Below, piece by piece: positions 45,526 through 57,434 of a DNA stretch of 64,000 nt. Made by a program: the position numbers and the translations under genes. The stretch comes from Sesamum alatum (Eukaryota; Streptophyta; Magnoliopsida; Lamiales; Pedaliaceae), in NCBI GenBank assembly GCA_034509735.1, contig JACGWO010000012.1, positions 8,182,367 through 8,246,366 on the forward strand, read 5' to 3'. The notes beneath the pieces are model-generated. The model was given only the letters and a program-made list of their open reading frames with translations, did no database searches and was not told the DNA's origin. Numbering within the stretch: position 1 is the stretch's first letter; every line of letters begins with the position of its first letter.

Positions 45526-45543
45526 CGCGGCCGGCCGCAGCGC
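45526..45543 (-). other. Sliver of V-a leader between III-s and IV-a
   Basis: CGCGGCCGGCCGCAGCGC continues the GC-rich leader interrupted at 33117. Its first five bases are the target-site copy of III-s; its last five (AGCGC) are the expected left target copy of IV-a. Confidence 0.75.
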
Positions 45544-47775
45544 TGAAGGACAAGCGGATCCACCAGGGAGCGCGAGCGGAAGCGAGGAGGCGAGAAAATT
45601 GTGCCTAAATTTAAATCAAATTCAAAATACGCGCACTCCAAGGGGTGTACCCTTCGGTGTTCAACCGGGCGTTCGATGTAGGATGTGTAAATATTGAAAA
45701 TATATATTTAAACACATAGGGCATAGAAATATAAATCAAAATCAATCAAAGCGTAATAAACCGTTACCTTTGATTATTTAGCGTATGCTCCCGGCTACTA
45801 GCGTTGTTCCTTCTCCGGAATGCTCACGAAATCCAAACGTATGGATTCTCCAAAGGTGATCCACACCACACCGGAAGAAACACCCGTTCTTCTTGCTAGA
45901 AAAGAACGGGTTTAGAAGGAATCGGTTTAAGAGAAGAACACTATGAATTAGTGTTCTCTTAAACTTACTTTGTTGTTCTTCTTGATTTAAAATCAAGTGA
46001 AGAACACAAGTGTGAGAGAGGGAGAGAGCACGAAATTTGAGAGAGAGGAGAGGATTTTTGTCTTCTCTTTTTCCTAGAAAAAGATGAATAATGAATCACT
46101 TATGCTTGGTGTTGTATATTCTAATATATATAACATAATTAATGTGATTATTGGAATGTGTCTAGGTTCATCCAATGATGTCTAGATTCATTCCAATCAA
46201 TCACCATTAATTCTTCAATCAAGCCTACCAAAATTTATGGTATGATCAAATCATACCAAAAGGGAAGAGCTTGATTGGAGTTGATTTGTCTCTTTCCAAA
46301 AGAGATAAGTCAACATACCACCTAGCATGAAACATGGCTGATTTTGCTTCCTCCAAGGGAGCGTGTCGGCCATGTTTTAATTAAGGAAAGAAGTCCAACT
46401 TCTTCCCATTCCAAATTAGGAATTATTTCTCCTCTCGGATATAATTTAACGGACCGGGTTTTATCGTAATCCAATTACGACGAACCCAATATTAAATCCA
46501 ATTTAATGTCCACTTAAATTATTCCCGTTGATCTTTTAATCCAATTAAAAGATCCAACGTCTCAACATCTCAACTTTCCATATTCAATCGAAAATCCAAT
46601 TTACCGATTAAATGAAAGCCCGATACAATATCGGCCCGTCCATCCAATAGACTTTCCCTTAAGTAATCCAATTACTTATTTTATCCTTCGAGATTGACTC
46701 CAAGTCGATCTCTCAACCTCCTCGGTGATTTATGTGTGACCCTTTAGGTTCACCCTCAGCTAGACTTGGGCCCGTGTCCCACAAGGGCCCGTTACCATGG
46801 GTGGCCGTCTAGCAACGGTCCATGGCACTAGAGACTAGGTGAATTGGCGTGAACATTTAGGCGCCGATTCCGTACGGGTACGATCCTTCCGTCTACCGTG
46901 TCCCGGCCTTAGTCTAGGGTATGGAATTGGGCATCGGTTCCCATCCTTGACTAGGCATCTATGCTTAATACTCGAGACCACGTATGCTTCATTGCGTCGA
47001 CACAGGAAACCATTCCCTGTTCGACCAACCACTGTGGCCACAGCTTCAAACAGCATGAACGTGTCTCCGAGTGCATAGGAGATACCTCTGTCACATACTG
47101 ACAGGGGACAGATCCTCTTCTTGGAATCCACCGTCCTCGCTACACATTTTGACTGCACTGGACAAGGCTTATGATAATCATCTTACAGAATGATTACCTC
47201 TCGCCAGATCCAAGATACAGCCGTCCTGTGCACGCGACTGCCATGATCCCTCAAGTCTGAGGATTACTCCCGTACTATCGGAACCGGGGAAAACCAATCA
47301 TACCGACCAAGCCTCAAAGGCTTCCATATGATAATCCCCGCGAGTCAGTCCAATCGGCTCGACCCCAGTCGACCAACCCATCAAGATCGTGTAGGCGTCC
47401 CACGCCTGTCGCCGATGAAACACGGCACTCATCCAATGAACACGACTCTTGACGCAAGTCTCAATAGGACTCTCGATGCCCTGTCTCGAGGTCCTCGACT
47501 TGGAACGTTTCAGACCCAACTCTTAATCAGTTGGTTTCATGACCACCATCCAATGCGTGGCCCAACTGAACGAGTTGTTATCCATGGTCTGTGGGCTTTG
47601 TTGCGATATAAGTTAAACACCATTTTAACAAATGTAAGATGAGCGCAACAAAGAAGGTACCATTGGTGATGAATACTCATCTTATTCATCACATAATAAT
47701 ATTACATTCACATCAAGTTGTCGGATAGGTTACAAATTGCCAAACCTATTGGCTTTCTGGTCACCTATTCCAACA
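45544..47775 (-). repeat. 3' LTR of IV-a
   Basis: 2232 bases, TGAAGGACAAGCGG to TTCCAACA in + coordinates. Hairpins include arms TCTTTTAAT / ATTAAAAGA (46532-46552) and TAAGTAAT / ATTACTTA (46660-46678), each around CCA. It also carries the structured domain at 46749-46843. Confidence 0.9.
46749..46843 (-). other. Conserved U3 structured domain (family IV copy)
   Basis: Outer stem TTCACC (46749-46754) / GGTGAA (46838-46843), inner stem GCTAGAC (46759-46765) / GTCTAGC (46807-46813). The apical hairpin here is GC-rich (GGGCCC arms with GTG / CAC, 46768-46790), unlike the other families. Confidence 0.55.
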
Positions 47776-47789
47776 ATCTCCCACTTGAC

Positions 47790-50700
47790 CTAAAGCCAAT
47801 CACCCATTGACCTCGAACCTCTTATTCAGATGGTTAGTATGGGCAACTTGCAACATGGGCTTAGCAAGTGGATCTGCTATGTTTTCTGCGGAGCTGACTC
47901 GGTCCAACCGAACGTCACTCCTGCTATCCATCTCTCTAAGAGATGGTAGCGTCTAAGAATATGTTTGGATCGTGATGAGATCTCGGTTCCTTTGCTAGCG
48001 CTATAGCCCGGTTGTTATCATAAAAGATTAATTACAGGTTTAGCAATGCTAGGTACTACATCCAACCCTTGGATGTAGCTCATCAACCAAACCACTCCTT
48101 AGCAGCTTCCAAAGCTGCTATGTATTCAAAACTCTATGGTGGAGTCCGCCGTGGTAGCCTACTTGGAACTCTTCCAAGTAACCACGCCACCATTTAGTCT
48201 AAATACAAAACCATACTGAGACTTGGCATCATCGTCATCCGACTGGAAGCTAGCGTCGCTATACCCTTCCAGTATCAACTCTCCACCGCCGTAGATCAAG
48301 AACATGTCCTTAGTCCTTTTCAGGTACTTCAGGATAGTCTTGACTGCACTCCAGTGTGCCTCCCCGGCACACGACTGATATCGACTTGTTACGCTCAAAG
48401 CGAAAGCCACATCAGGTCTAGTGCATTGAACAACATACTGTATGCTGCCTACGGCTGAAGCATAGGGGATGTCCAACATCCTTTTAAGCTCCCCATCAGT
48501 CTTAGGAGACTGCTTCTTGGATAACTTAATTCCATGCCTCATTGGAAGGAATCCTCGTTTTGAGTTCTCCATCTTGAATCTCTTCAAGACTTTCTTAATG
48601 TACGAGGACTGGGCCATTCCTAACATCCTTCTAGATCTATCCCTATAGATCTTGATGCCAAGGATGTAGGATGCCTCGCCCATATCCTTCATGGAGAATT
48701 GCGTTGACAACCAAGCTTTAGTGGTACCCAACATCTTAGCATCATTCCCAATGAGCAAGATGTCATCCACGTAAAGCACTAGAAACGCAACTGAGCTCCC
48801 ACTGGTCTTCTTGTATACACAAGGATCGGACTCGTTCTTGGTGAAATTATATCCCTGTATGACTTTATCAAAATGTATGTTCCAGCTTCGAGAAGCTTGT
48901 TTGAGGCCATAGATGGACCTTTGGACGGCAGACCTTCTGCTCTTCTCCAACAGTTGTGAAACCCTCCGGCTGATCCATATAGATCTCTTCCTCTACGAAA
49001 CCGTTGAGGAAAGCCGTTTTCACGTCCATCTGCCATATTTCATAGTCATACCATGCTGCTATGGCAAGCAGTATCCGAATGGACTTGGCCATTGCTACGG
49101 GCGAGTAGGTTTCCTCAAAATCGACCCCGGGTCGTTGAGTGTAACCTTTCACCACAAGCCTGGCTTTGAAGGTTGTAACCTCCCCGTCAGCTCCAAGCTT
49201 ACGTTTGTAGACCCATTTACACCCTACATGTTTAACCCCTTTGGGTGGATCTACTAGGGTCCAAACCTTGTTTGTACCCATCGAGTCCATCTCGGATTTC
49301 ATGGCCTCAAGCCACTTGTCCGAATCGATGTCCGACATCGCTTCTTCGTATGTCTTTGGATCATTATCCAACTGACCGGTCAGGCCCAGAAATCCATACC
49401 TATCAGGTGCATGGGATACTCTGGCCGACCTACGGAGGACTGGAACAATATCAGTGGGAACCACTGGCTCAGATGTCACTGCTGCCTCATGGGGTACCTC
49501 ACTTGATTCCTCAGTGGGAACTACTGGCTCAGATGGGGTACCTCACTTGATTCCTCAAGGAGTACCTTTTGCTCGGAGGGATCATAGAAATAATACCCCG
49601 CAGTTTCTTTTGGTAGCCGATGAACCTGCATAAACTAGACCTCGAGTCCAGTTTATCTCCCACTAATCTCTTGACATATGCAGGGCAACCCCACACTTTC
49701 AAGTATTTGTAGGAGGCAGGCTTGCCATGCCATATCTCATCTGGCGTCTGGGATACCTTTTTAGATGGCGCCAAGTTCAAAACTTTGGCCGCCGTCTCAA
49801 GAGCGTATCCCCAGAAGGAAAGGGGTAGTTCGGTAAAAACTCATCATGGATCGGACCATGTCCAACAAGGTCCGATTCCTCCTTTCAGACACACCATTAA
49901 GCTGCGGTGTTCCAGGAGGGGTCCACTGAGAGAGAATCCCATTCTCTTTTAGATAATCAGTAAAACCACTCAAATACTCTCCACCTCGGTCCGACCGAAG
50001 GGCTTTGATCTTTCGACCGGTTTGGTTCTCTACTTCAAGTCTGTATTCCTTAAACCTTCCAAAGGCTTCAGACTTGTACCTCATCAGGTAAACATAACCA
50101 TACCGTGAGTAATGATCGGTAAAGGTTGTGAAGTACAAGTACCCACCTCTACCCTGAGTATTTAGTGGACCACAGACGTCTGTATGGATCAAATCCAACA
50201 GACCACTGGCTAGCGTACTTTGTCCAACAAAGGATTTCTTGGTCATCTTTCCCTTTAGACAGGATTCGCAGGTCGGTAGGTTGTCCAAATCGTCTATTTC
50301 TAGACTCTTTGAATCCACCAACCTTCTTATCCTATCTTTAGAGATATGACCTAACCTCGCATGCCATATCTGTGCGTTATTATGATCATCACGTTTTCGT
50401 ATGTGTTCTGCAGTGATAATCCAATTAGACTATTGAAGTATGTACAGACCGTTGACCAAATAACCAAGCAGGTGAGAAATACCATCTTTGATAATGAAAA
50501 AACCGTTTTTATTGATGGTAAATTCATATCCCTCCTTATCAAGGACTGTGATGGAAACAATGTTTTTAATCATGCTAGGTACATAGAAAAAGTCGTTCAG
50601 TACAATCCTAACATGACTACTAATGGCTAACTCTAGTGATCCTACGGCCTCCGCAGCAACGGCCTTGCCATCGCCTAGCCTCAGGATCATCTCATCCTTG

Positions 50701-51680
50701 GTTAGCCTTCTGCTTCTTTGCAGTGCCTAGAGATCATTGCAGATGTGAGCACCACACCCGGTATCCAATACCCATGAAGCAGAATTAGTAATCATATTAA
50801 CTTCAACCACAAACACACCTGGGTTGGAGAGGAGTTGTGGGCACTCCCTCTTCCAATGCCCTTTCCCTTGGCAATGCATGCAGACATCATTTGCCTTGGA
50901 CCGCTGAAAACCACGGGCCTTTCCTTTCCCTTTGCTCGGTCCAACCGGAGCAACAGGGACGCCCGGAGCGTGAGCAGGGGCCACAACCGTCTTCCCTTTA
51001 CCCTACTTCCTCTTCCAGCGTCCGGCCCTCTTGTCATTCGCCTTGGAGGTCGAAGCCTCTCCTATCAATACCGCCGGTGCCGACTTGTGGGTCGTTGCCT
51101 CGTGTTGGACCAGCATGTTGATCAACTCATGAATAGACTTCTCAAGTCCGTTCATGTTGTAGTTTACAACAAACGGGTCATAGGATGGAGAAAGCGACTG
51201 GAGGATCACGTCAATGTACGTGTCATTGTTAAGCCCAGCTTTAAGGTCCTCGAGTTTCTCCACTAGAGAGAGTATCTTGACCCCATGACTCTGTACAGAC
51301 GCTCCTTCAGCGAGCTTGGTGCCAAAGAATGCTTTTGTGGCGGCATATCTAATATGCCTATCCGGAACCGCATAAAACTCGTTCATGCGGAGCATTATGG
51401 CGAAGACGTTGTCCAGCCTCTCATACTGCTTCTGGATGTCGTTAGACATCGAAGCCAGTATGATACTGCGTACTTTCCGGTTGTCCTCATGCCATTTCTC
51501 GAACGTCAAACGTTCTTCAGGCGTGGACCCCTCTGGTAAGTCGCTCGGTGGCGGCTCGTCCAAGACGTAGCCTTGGTTCTCGAAACCGAGGACAATCCTC
51601 AGGTTTCTCAGCCAGTCCGAGTAGTTCGTTCCGTTGAATTTGTTAGTCTCAAGAATCATGGTTAACGGGTTCTTAGACAT
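47790..51680 (-). pseudogene. Broken gag-pol of IV-a
   Basis: Start ATG at 51680 (MSKNPLTMILETNKFNG). Readable blocks on the minus strand: Gag 51003-51680 (ending in a stop in the basic tail), knuckle CMHCQGKGHWKREC and protease WVLDTGCGAHIC at 50727-50984, pre-integrase 50430-50690, integrase 49797-50321 (HTDVCGPL, RSDRGGEYL, GVSERRN), 49529-49780, RT start 48868-49479, RT with YVDD and RNase H 48159-48950, and a decayed RNase H end to about 47790. Several frameshifts and stops separate these. A tandem local duplication lies at about 49452-49555 in the integrase-RT linker, next to a deletion relative to IV-b. It cannot make the full polyprotein. Confidence 0.9.
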
Positions 51681-52274
51681 ATCTACATTAATGAAAATGT
51701 AAAGCAGAAATTAGCAGATGATGGTAATATTATTGTTCAAGTTGAAGACTGGGTCTTTTAGTCTTTAACCCTCCCACTATTTATACGAAAGTCCGCCACT
51801 CTCAAGCGGAGTTTCGGAAAACCATTTCCTAGTGGGCTTGGGATCCACAAGCGTAATCTCCATGCCCCGCTTTTACGATTCACATGAAGAAGACCTTGTG
51901 GGAGATATCCAATATCATTCTCATCCAATGAGATTCCCAAGATATTTTGCTTCACCTATTCACATGGTCCCGAGGACTCCAAGCGAACCATGTTACTCAG
52001 TGTTGGGCCCGACCCATCAACCAAATCATGCCTCAAACTGTCGCCCCCCACGACTCGTGAGACAGGGAAACAGCGAGCGCAGTCTTTTTTGTTCACAACA
52101 ATAGTGCAGCTTTCCCCTAGTCCAAGTGTGCCACGACTCGTGAGACCACACTTGGGTAGTGGTAGCTTCCTCACCACATTGCTGTGGATGGAAGGCTCGG
52201 ACAAACCAAAATACCATTTTGATCCAAGTCCGTTCTGGGCGTAATATTTAATTTGGTCCAACCAAATGAGAGTT
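51681..52274 (-). other. Partial 5' leader of IV-a
   Basis: It aligns to other leaders, with paired palindromes CACGACTCGTG at 52049-52059 and 52132-52142. Similarity ends at GAGAGTT (52274). No GC-rich block remains. Confidence 0.8.
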
Positions 52275-53987
52275 CGAAAATGGGTACCGGGATTCCCTTT
52301 GAGACTTGCACTAAGCATCTGCTGTCGTATTTCATCGACGGGTGACGAAGGTCGTCTAAGCAGTGTTAGTGGGTCAGCATGCTAGGAAGCAGCTGACTGA
52401 GGTGACTCGCGGGAACCGTCTTACGGAGGACCTTGAGTATGGTCAGCAAGGTATGACGTGTATTCCCGGTTCCAACGGTACAGGCCAAGTCCTTTGACTT
52501 GAGGAACTGCTGAGTTTACCTGTGCATCAGGTCTGTATCTTAGATATGGTGAGAGATTGCCAAAATACTCTTGAGTAGTCATAAGCCATGTCTAGTGCAG
52601 CTCGGGTGTACAGAGTGACAGTAGTTTCCAAGAAAGGATCTGTCTCCTGTCAAAAGGTATTGACAGTTGAGTCTCATGTATGCTCTGTGTCTTGTCCCTA
52701 AAATCTGTGTCACAGTAACTGAACAGAAGGGAAAGGTTTCCTTTGCGGCGTTTAGTAAGGACAGACCGACACTTAGGTCCAAAATGGGTACCTGCTTTTT
52801 CCGTGCCCTAGACTCTAAGTGATGAGACCGAAGACAGAAGGACAAGTGTACTGTTAGAGCCTAAATGTTCACCCCCGAATATTTCACCTAGTCTCTAGTG
52901 CCATGGACCGTTGCTAGATGGCAACCCATGGTAACGGACGGATTCTAGGAATCCGACCAAGTCTAGCTCAATGGTGAATCTAAAGAGTCACACACTATCC
53001 ATACACACTTAGTATTTAATTTGGAATTAAATATTGGAGTAAAGGAATGATTAAATTAGATTTAATTGGGTCCTATATTTTCTTGGAGAAATTAATTCCA
53101 TCTATTTGATAAAAGGAATTAAATTAATAAATAGGATTTATTAAAAAAAGGTTGATTTAATGGGCTTAGAATAAATTATAATATTAATTTATTATATTAT
53201 ATTTATTCTTTTAGCCTTTTGGAATATTTAATAGGATTTAAATATTCCATTAAATTAAAATCAACGGTTGAGATGGAAAGGGGAGATGGAAGGCTAGGAT
53301 TCGTTTGACTAGGTCAAACACTAGTTTGACTAGGACTTTGACTAGGTCAAAATCCTAGTCAAATTAGGTTACTTAGAGTTTGAGTTTAAAGAGGATTAAA
53401 CTCTTCCTCTATATAAACCTCTAGCTATGAGATTGATGATTCTTGAAAAACACACACACAACACACACTCTCTCCTCTCCTCTCTCGTCCGCCCCTCTCT
53501 CTCTCTCTCTCTCACCAAGAAAGTATTTTCTTGTTCTTTTGTTCTTGGAACAATTGAACTAAGGAAGATCGATCCCGTTAAATCATAACTCATGGTTGAT
53601 CTATCCTCTCCAAAATAATACTTGTTCGTTACTAGCACGACGTGCAAGAATACGTGGGTGGATCGTATGTCACGATTTGGAGGATCTCAAGAACGAGGTC
53701 TTGGTGCAAAACGGGGAACAACGCGAGTAGCAGTTGAAGACGAAAACGACAACGGGTAGGTCTCGTTTTAAGATTTTCGTCCCTCTTTAATTTTCAACTC
53801 TATGGCCTCCATGATTTCTTTATTTGTTTTATGATCATGAGATACACCGAACGCCCGGGAACCTCAAGGGCACACCCCTTGAGCGTGTTCTTTAAATTAA
53901 AAGCATGCCTTTTATTTTAATATGTTTATTTTTTACCACGCTTCCGCATTCGCGCAATTCCCGGGACGATCCACCGGATTTCTTTCA
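52275..53987 (+). repeat. Family III LTR fragment, plus orientation
   Basis: 1.71 kb from mid-U3 to the true U5 end TTCTTTCA. It is the reverse of the III-s LTR type but lacks the first roughly 280 bases. W-boxes and palindromes are kept. It forms an inverted repeat with III-s. Confidence 0.85.
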
Positions 53988-55356
53988 TTCCATGCTCTAG
54001 ACTTAGACCGGGAGACGGATGATGGAAGGACCGTACTCGTATGGAACTCGGGAGCCTAAATGTTCACGCCAACATTCACCTAGTCTCTAGTGCCATGGAC
54101 CGTTGCTAGACGGCCACCCATGGTGACGGACATTTTTTCGATTAATGGTTAATTGAAAAACTAGTTAATTAAATTGGATTTAATTGACCAATTGTGTTGG
54201 ACACAAGCCCAAGTCTAGTTGAGGGTGAACCTAATGAGTCACACACAAATCACTTTGGATTTGGCAGAATTAATTTGGAACTAATTCTAGAAGAAGCGAA
54301 TAAATTTAATCGGATTAAATTTATTCAAGACAGAAAATAAATGATTGGATCATTTATTAAGAAATCCATTTGATGGATGGTCCAAGAATTAATTAATTGG
54401 ATTAGTTAATTTTTCGGACTAAGGAGCTTTAAATTAATTGGATTAATTTATAGAGTTTTGGCTAGCATAGTTGATTGGATCAATTATTCTTAATTTGGAC
54501 TTATGTTTATTTAATTGGATTAAATAAATAATTGGACTTCAATTGGATTGAAATTAATTTGATTAATTAATTCCCAACGGATACATGTTTGGAATTTATT
54601 TAATTTGATTAAATACAAGTCCAAAAACATAAAGGTCCAAGTCCATTTTTCATGCAAGTTGAAGCTAGTTAAGGAGGAGTTTCAACTCTTCCACATATGT
54701 ACATGATGTGCATGAAATTATGCTGATTTGTGGGTGGTTTTTTCTTGCTATCATGTGTAGTGGATGTGCTAGAAGTGTGTGTATGTGGAAGTTTCCTTGG
54801 AGGTTACTTATGTAGGTGGTTTTTTGAACACTATATTCTACATACACAAAACTACTTTTTTGCTGGAGCTTTTAGGCCAAAATACTCTCTGAAAATTCTC
54901 TCTTTTAGTTTTCATACTTCTTAGAGAAGATTGAACAAAAATATTCCAAGGTATACTAATTGATAGTGCTTTCTTTGGAATTGTTTCTTCTTCTTTGTTT
55001 CTATTTTCTATCTAGCAATAGAGTAGAAATAAATTCATAGTGTGGTGTGGAATGCATTTGAGGAGTTCTACATTGAACTCTCAAGTGGACGAACGAAGAA
55101 GGAAAAGAAAGAAACAACGCACGAACCCGTGCTACATAAACGAACAAATGTTGATTTCCTTTTACATTTTATGTAACTTTGTTCTTCTCCTTTTAAGCGA
55201 CATGTTCAGCATATTTTATTTTGTTGTTTATGCTTTGACAAACACCAAATGCACGCGAACTTCAAAGGGAACATCCCTTTGAATCCGGTTTAAATTATGT
55301 CTTATATTTATGTTTTTACGCTTCCGTTGCGTTTCTGGGCCGTACCGATTCTTTCA
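53988..55356 (+). repeat. Family V LTR fragment, plus orientation
   Basis: It starts mid-LTR right at the end of the previous fragment (equivalent to about 27775 of V-a read backwards) and ends with the true terminus GATTCTTTCA. It contains a perfect 13-bp hairpin at 54298-54326. Confidence 0.85.
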
Positions 55357-57274
55357 ATGTATGCAAGACCATCCCACATACTCAAGTACTTTGTAGGATA
55401 CAGGCTTGCCATGCCATATCCAATACGGCATCTGGGCCACGATCTTTAGAAAGTGCCATGTTTTACAACTTCACTACTATCTGAAGAACACACCCAGATG
55501 GGCCAAGGTAGTTCAGTGAAACACCGATCAAACCATATCCAACAAGGTTCGATTCCTCCCTTATCAGAGACATTGTTCAATTGTGGCGTTCCAGGAAGAA
55601 TTCCACTGAGTGAAAATTCCATTCCCATTTGGATACATCAAGAACTCCCACTAAATACACACCACTCGATCCAATCGAAGGTTAATTTTGCGACCAATTA
55701 TGTTCCCACTTCAAATCTAATTCCCTGAGCCTTCAAAAGACCCTTACACTTGTGAACCCTCTACTGGTCTTGTGTATTCAGTGAGCCACAAATATCTGAC
55801 TGGATCCAATTTAATAGACCACTAGCAAGCATACTTTGTCCTACAAAGAGCTTCTTGGCCATCTTCCTGCTCAGGAAGGACTTGCAAGCTAGTAGGCTCA
55901 AATTGTCTATTTCTGAACTCATTGAATCTACTAACCTCCTTATCCTATGTAGAGGAATGTGACCTAACGTTGCATGCCAAATCTATGAGTTTTTCTTGAT
56001 TATTCATTTTATCATTTGGTTTGAGCATTGATAATATAATTATGGAATAGTATTGAAACAATTATGCAAACAACCTAGCAGACAAGAATAGTCATTCTTT
56101 GTCAAATAAAAGAAACTTTCATTGATCAAAAACATGTAATTCTAATTGTCCAACAATAGAAAAACATAATTTGATCATGCTAGGTTACATAATTGTGACC
56201 TATCAACTCTATGCTAACATGATCACTGATGGCTAAGTCTAACTGGTCCTATAGCTTCTGTGGCAATAGCCCAGCCATTGCCTAGCTTTAGAACCATCTC
56301 CGTCTTAGCCTTCTACTCCTTCCCATTTCTTGCAAACCATTTGCAGATATGAGCTCTACAACTGGTATCCAATACCCAAGAAGTAGAATAGTAATCATGT
56401 AAAAGCTCAAATCAAATGTACCTTGGTTGGAGAGGAGTTGAGGACACTCCCTCTTCCAATGCCCCTTTTCACGGCAATTTATGCAAATATCTTTTGTAAT
56501 CCTTGACTGCCGAACCACCTTCCTCTTTCCATTAGCCATGCCCAGCATTGCAACAGGAGCACGTTGAGCGCTTGCAGCGGCTGATTCTGTCTTACTCTTC
56601 TTCCTCTTCCAGCGTCCAGCCCCTTTGCCTTTCGCTTTTGAGGTCGAAGCCTCCCCCACCAATACAGACGGCTCAGACTTTTCAATCGTTGCCTCGTATT
56701 GGACCAACATGTTTATCAACTCATGAAGGTCTTTTTCAAGCCCATTCATATTATAGTTAACGATAAACAAGTCAAATGAGGGAGGAAGAAACTAAAGGAT
56801 CACGTCGATGTACGTCTCTTTTTCAAGATCAGCTCGGAGGTCTTTGAGCTTCTCCACTAGGGATAGCATCATCACTTTATGTTGGTGTACAGACGACCCT
56901 TCTGTCATCTTAGCTCTGAAAAATTCCTTTGTCCCAGCATATCTAATATGCCGGTCCAGTACCGCATAAACATCTTTCATGTGGAGCATTATTGAGCTGA
57001 CATCATCCAGCCGATCATACTATTTCTGAATCTCATTAGTCATGGATGCCAGTATGATGCTGCGGACCTTGCGATTGTCCTCCTACCATTGATTGAACTT
57101 CAAACGCTCTTCTGATGAGGACCTCTCCAGCAAGACCCGAGGAAGAGGCTTATCCAGAACGTAAGCCTAGTTTTCGAAATCGAGGACAATCCTTAGATTT
57201 CGCAGTCAATCGTTATAGTTTGTTCCATCAAATTTGTTAGTCTAAAGAATTACAGCGAGTGGATTCTTAGACAT
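55357..57274 (-). pseudogene. Integrase-protease-gag remnant of V-b
   Basis: Gag start ATG near 57274. Gag pieces at 56792-56989 and 56288-56770, the latter with LINMLVQYEATIEKSEPSVL, a basic tail and an intact knuckle CINCREKGHWKREC. Protease and integrase (55357-56270) are recognisable only as decayed similarity to I-b. Many stops and frameshifts. It begins within the integrase C-terminal region because the rest was lost. Confidence 0.8.
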
Positions 57275-57434
57275 CTACATTCAAAATGTAAAGCAGAAAT
57301 TTAGTAGATTATTATAATATTAAATTCAAGTTAAGACTTGGTCTTTAGTCATTAACCCCTCCCACTATTTCTTCAAAAAGCCCACCACTCTCAAGTGGGG
57401 TTTTCGGGAAACCATTTTCTATTTCCTAGTGGGT
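57275..57434 (-). other. Short leader remnant of V-b
   Basis: It aligns to the first 150-160 bases upstream of Gag in IV-a, then breaks into LTR sequence at the TTGG shared by both. Confidence 0.7.

Larger units (their letters stand above)
33113..45530 (-). mobile_element. Family III solo LTR (III-s), split by element I-b
   Basis: The LTR lies in two parts, 33118-33646 and 44072-45525 (about 1.98 kb joined), bounded by direct repeats CGCGG at 33113-33117 and 45526-45530. No internal region belongs to it, so it is a solo LTR. I-b inserted next to its GT-rich microsatellite. TATA lies near 44108-44120, W-boxes at 44174-44222, and a hairpin with arms TTAATAAAT / ATTTATTAA at 44375-44395. Confidence 0.93.
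45544..52274 (-). mobile_element. Copia element IV-a, 5' end missing
   Basis: 3' LTR (45544-47775), polypurine tract, broken gag-pol (47790-51680) and leader to 52274, where an inverted family III LTR fragment abuts. PBS and 5' LTR are not in the window. Gag differs from I-b by roughly a quarter to a third of residues (by eye), so this is a clearly separate family. Confidence 0.88.
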
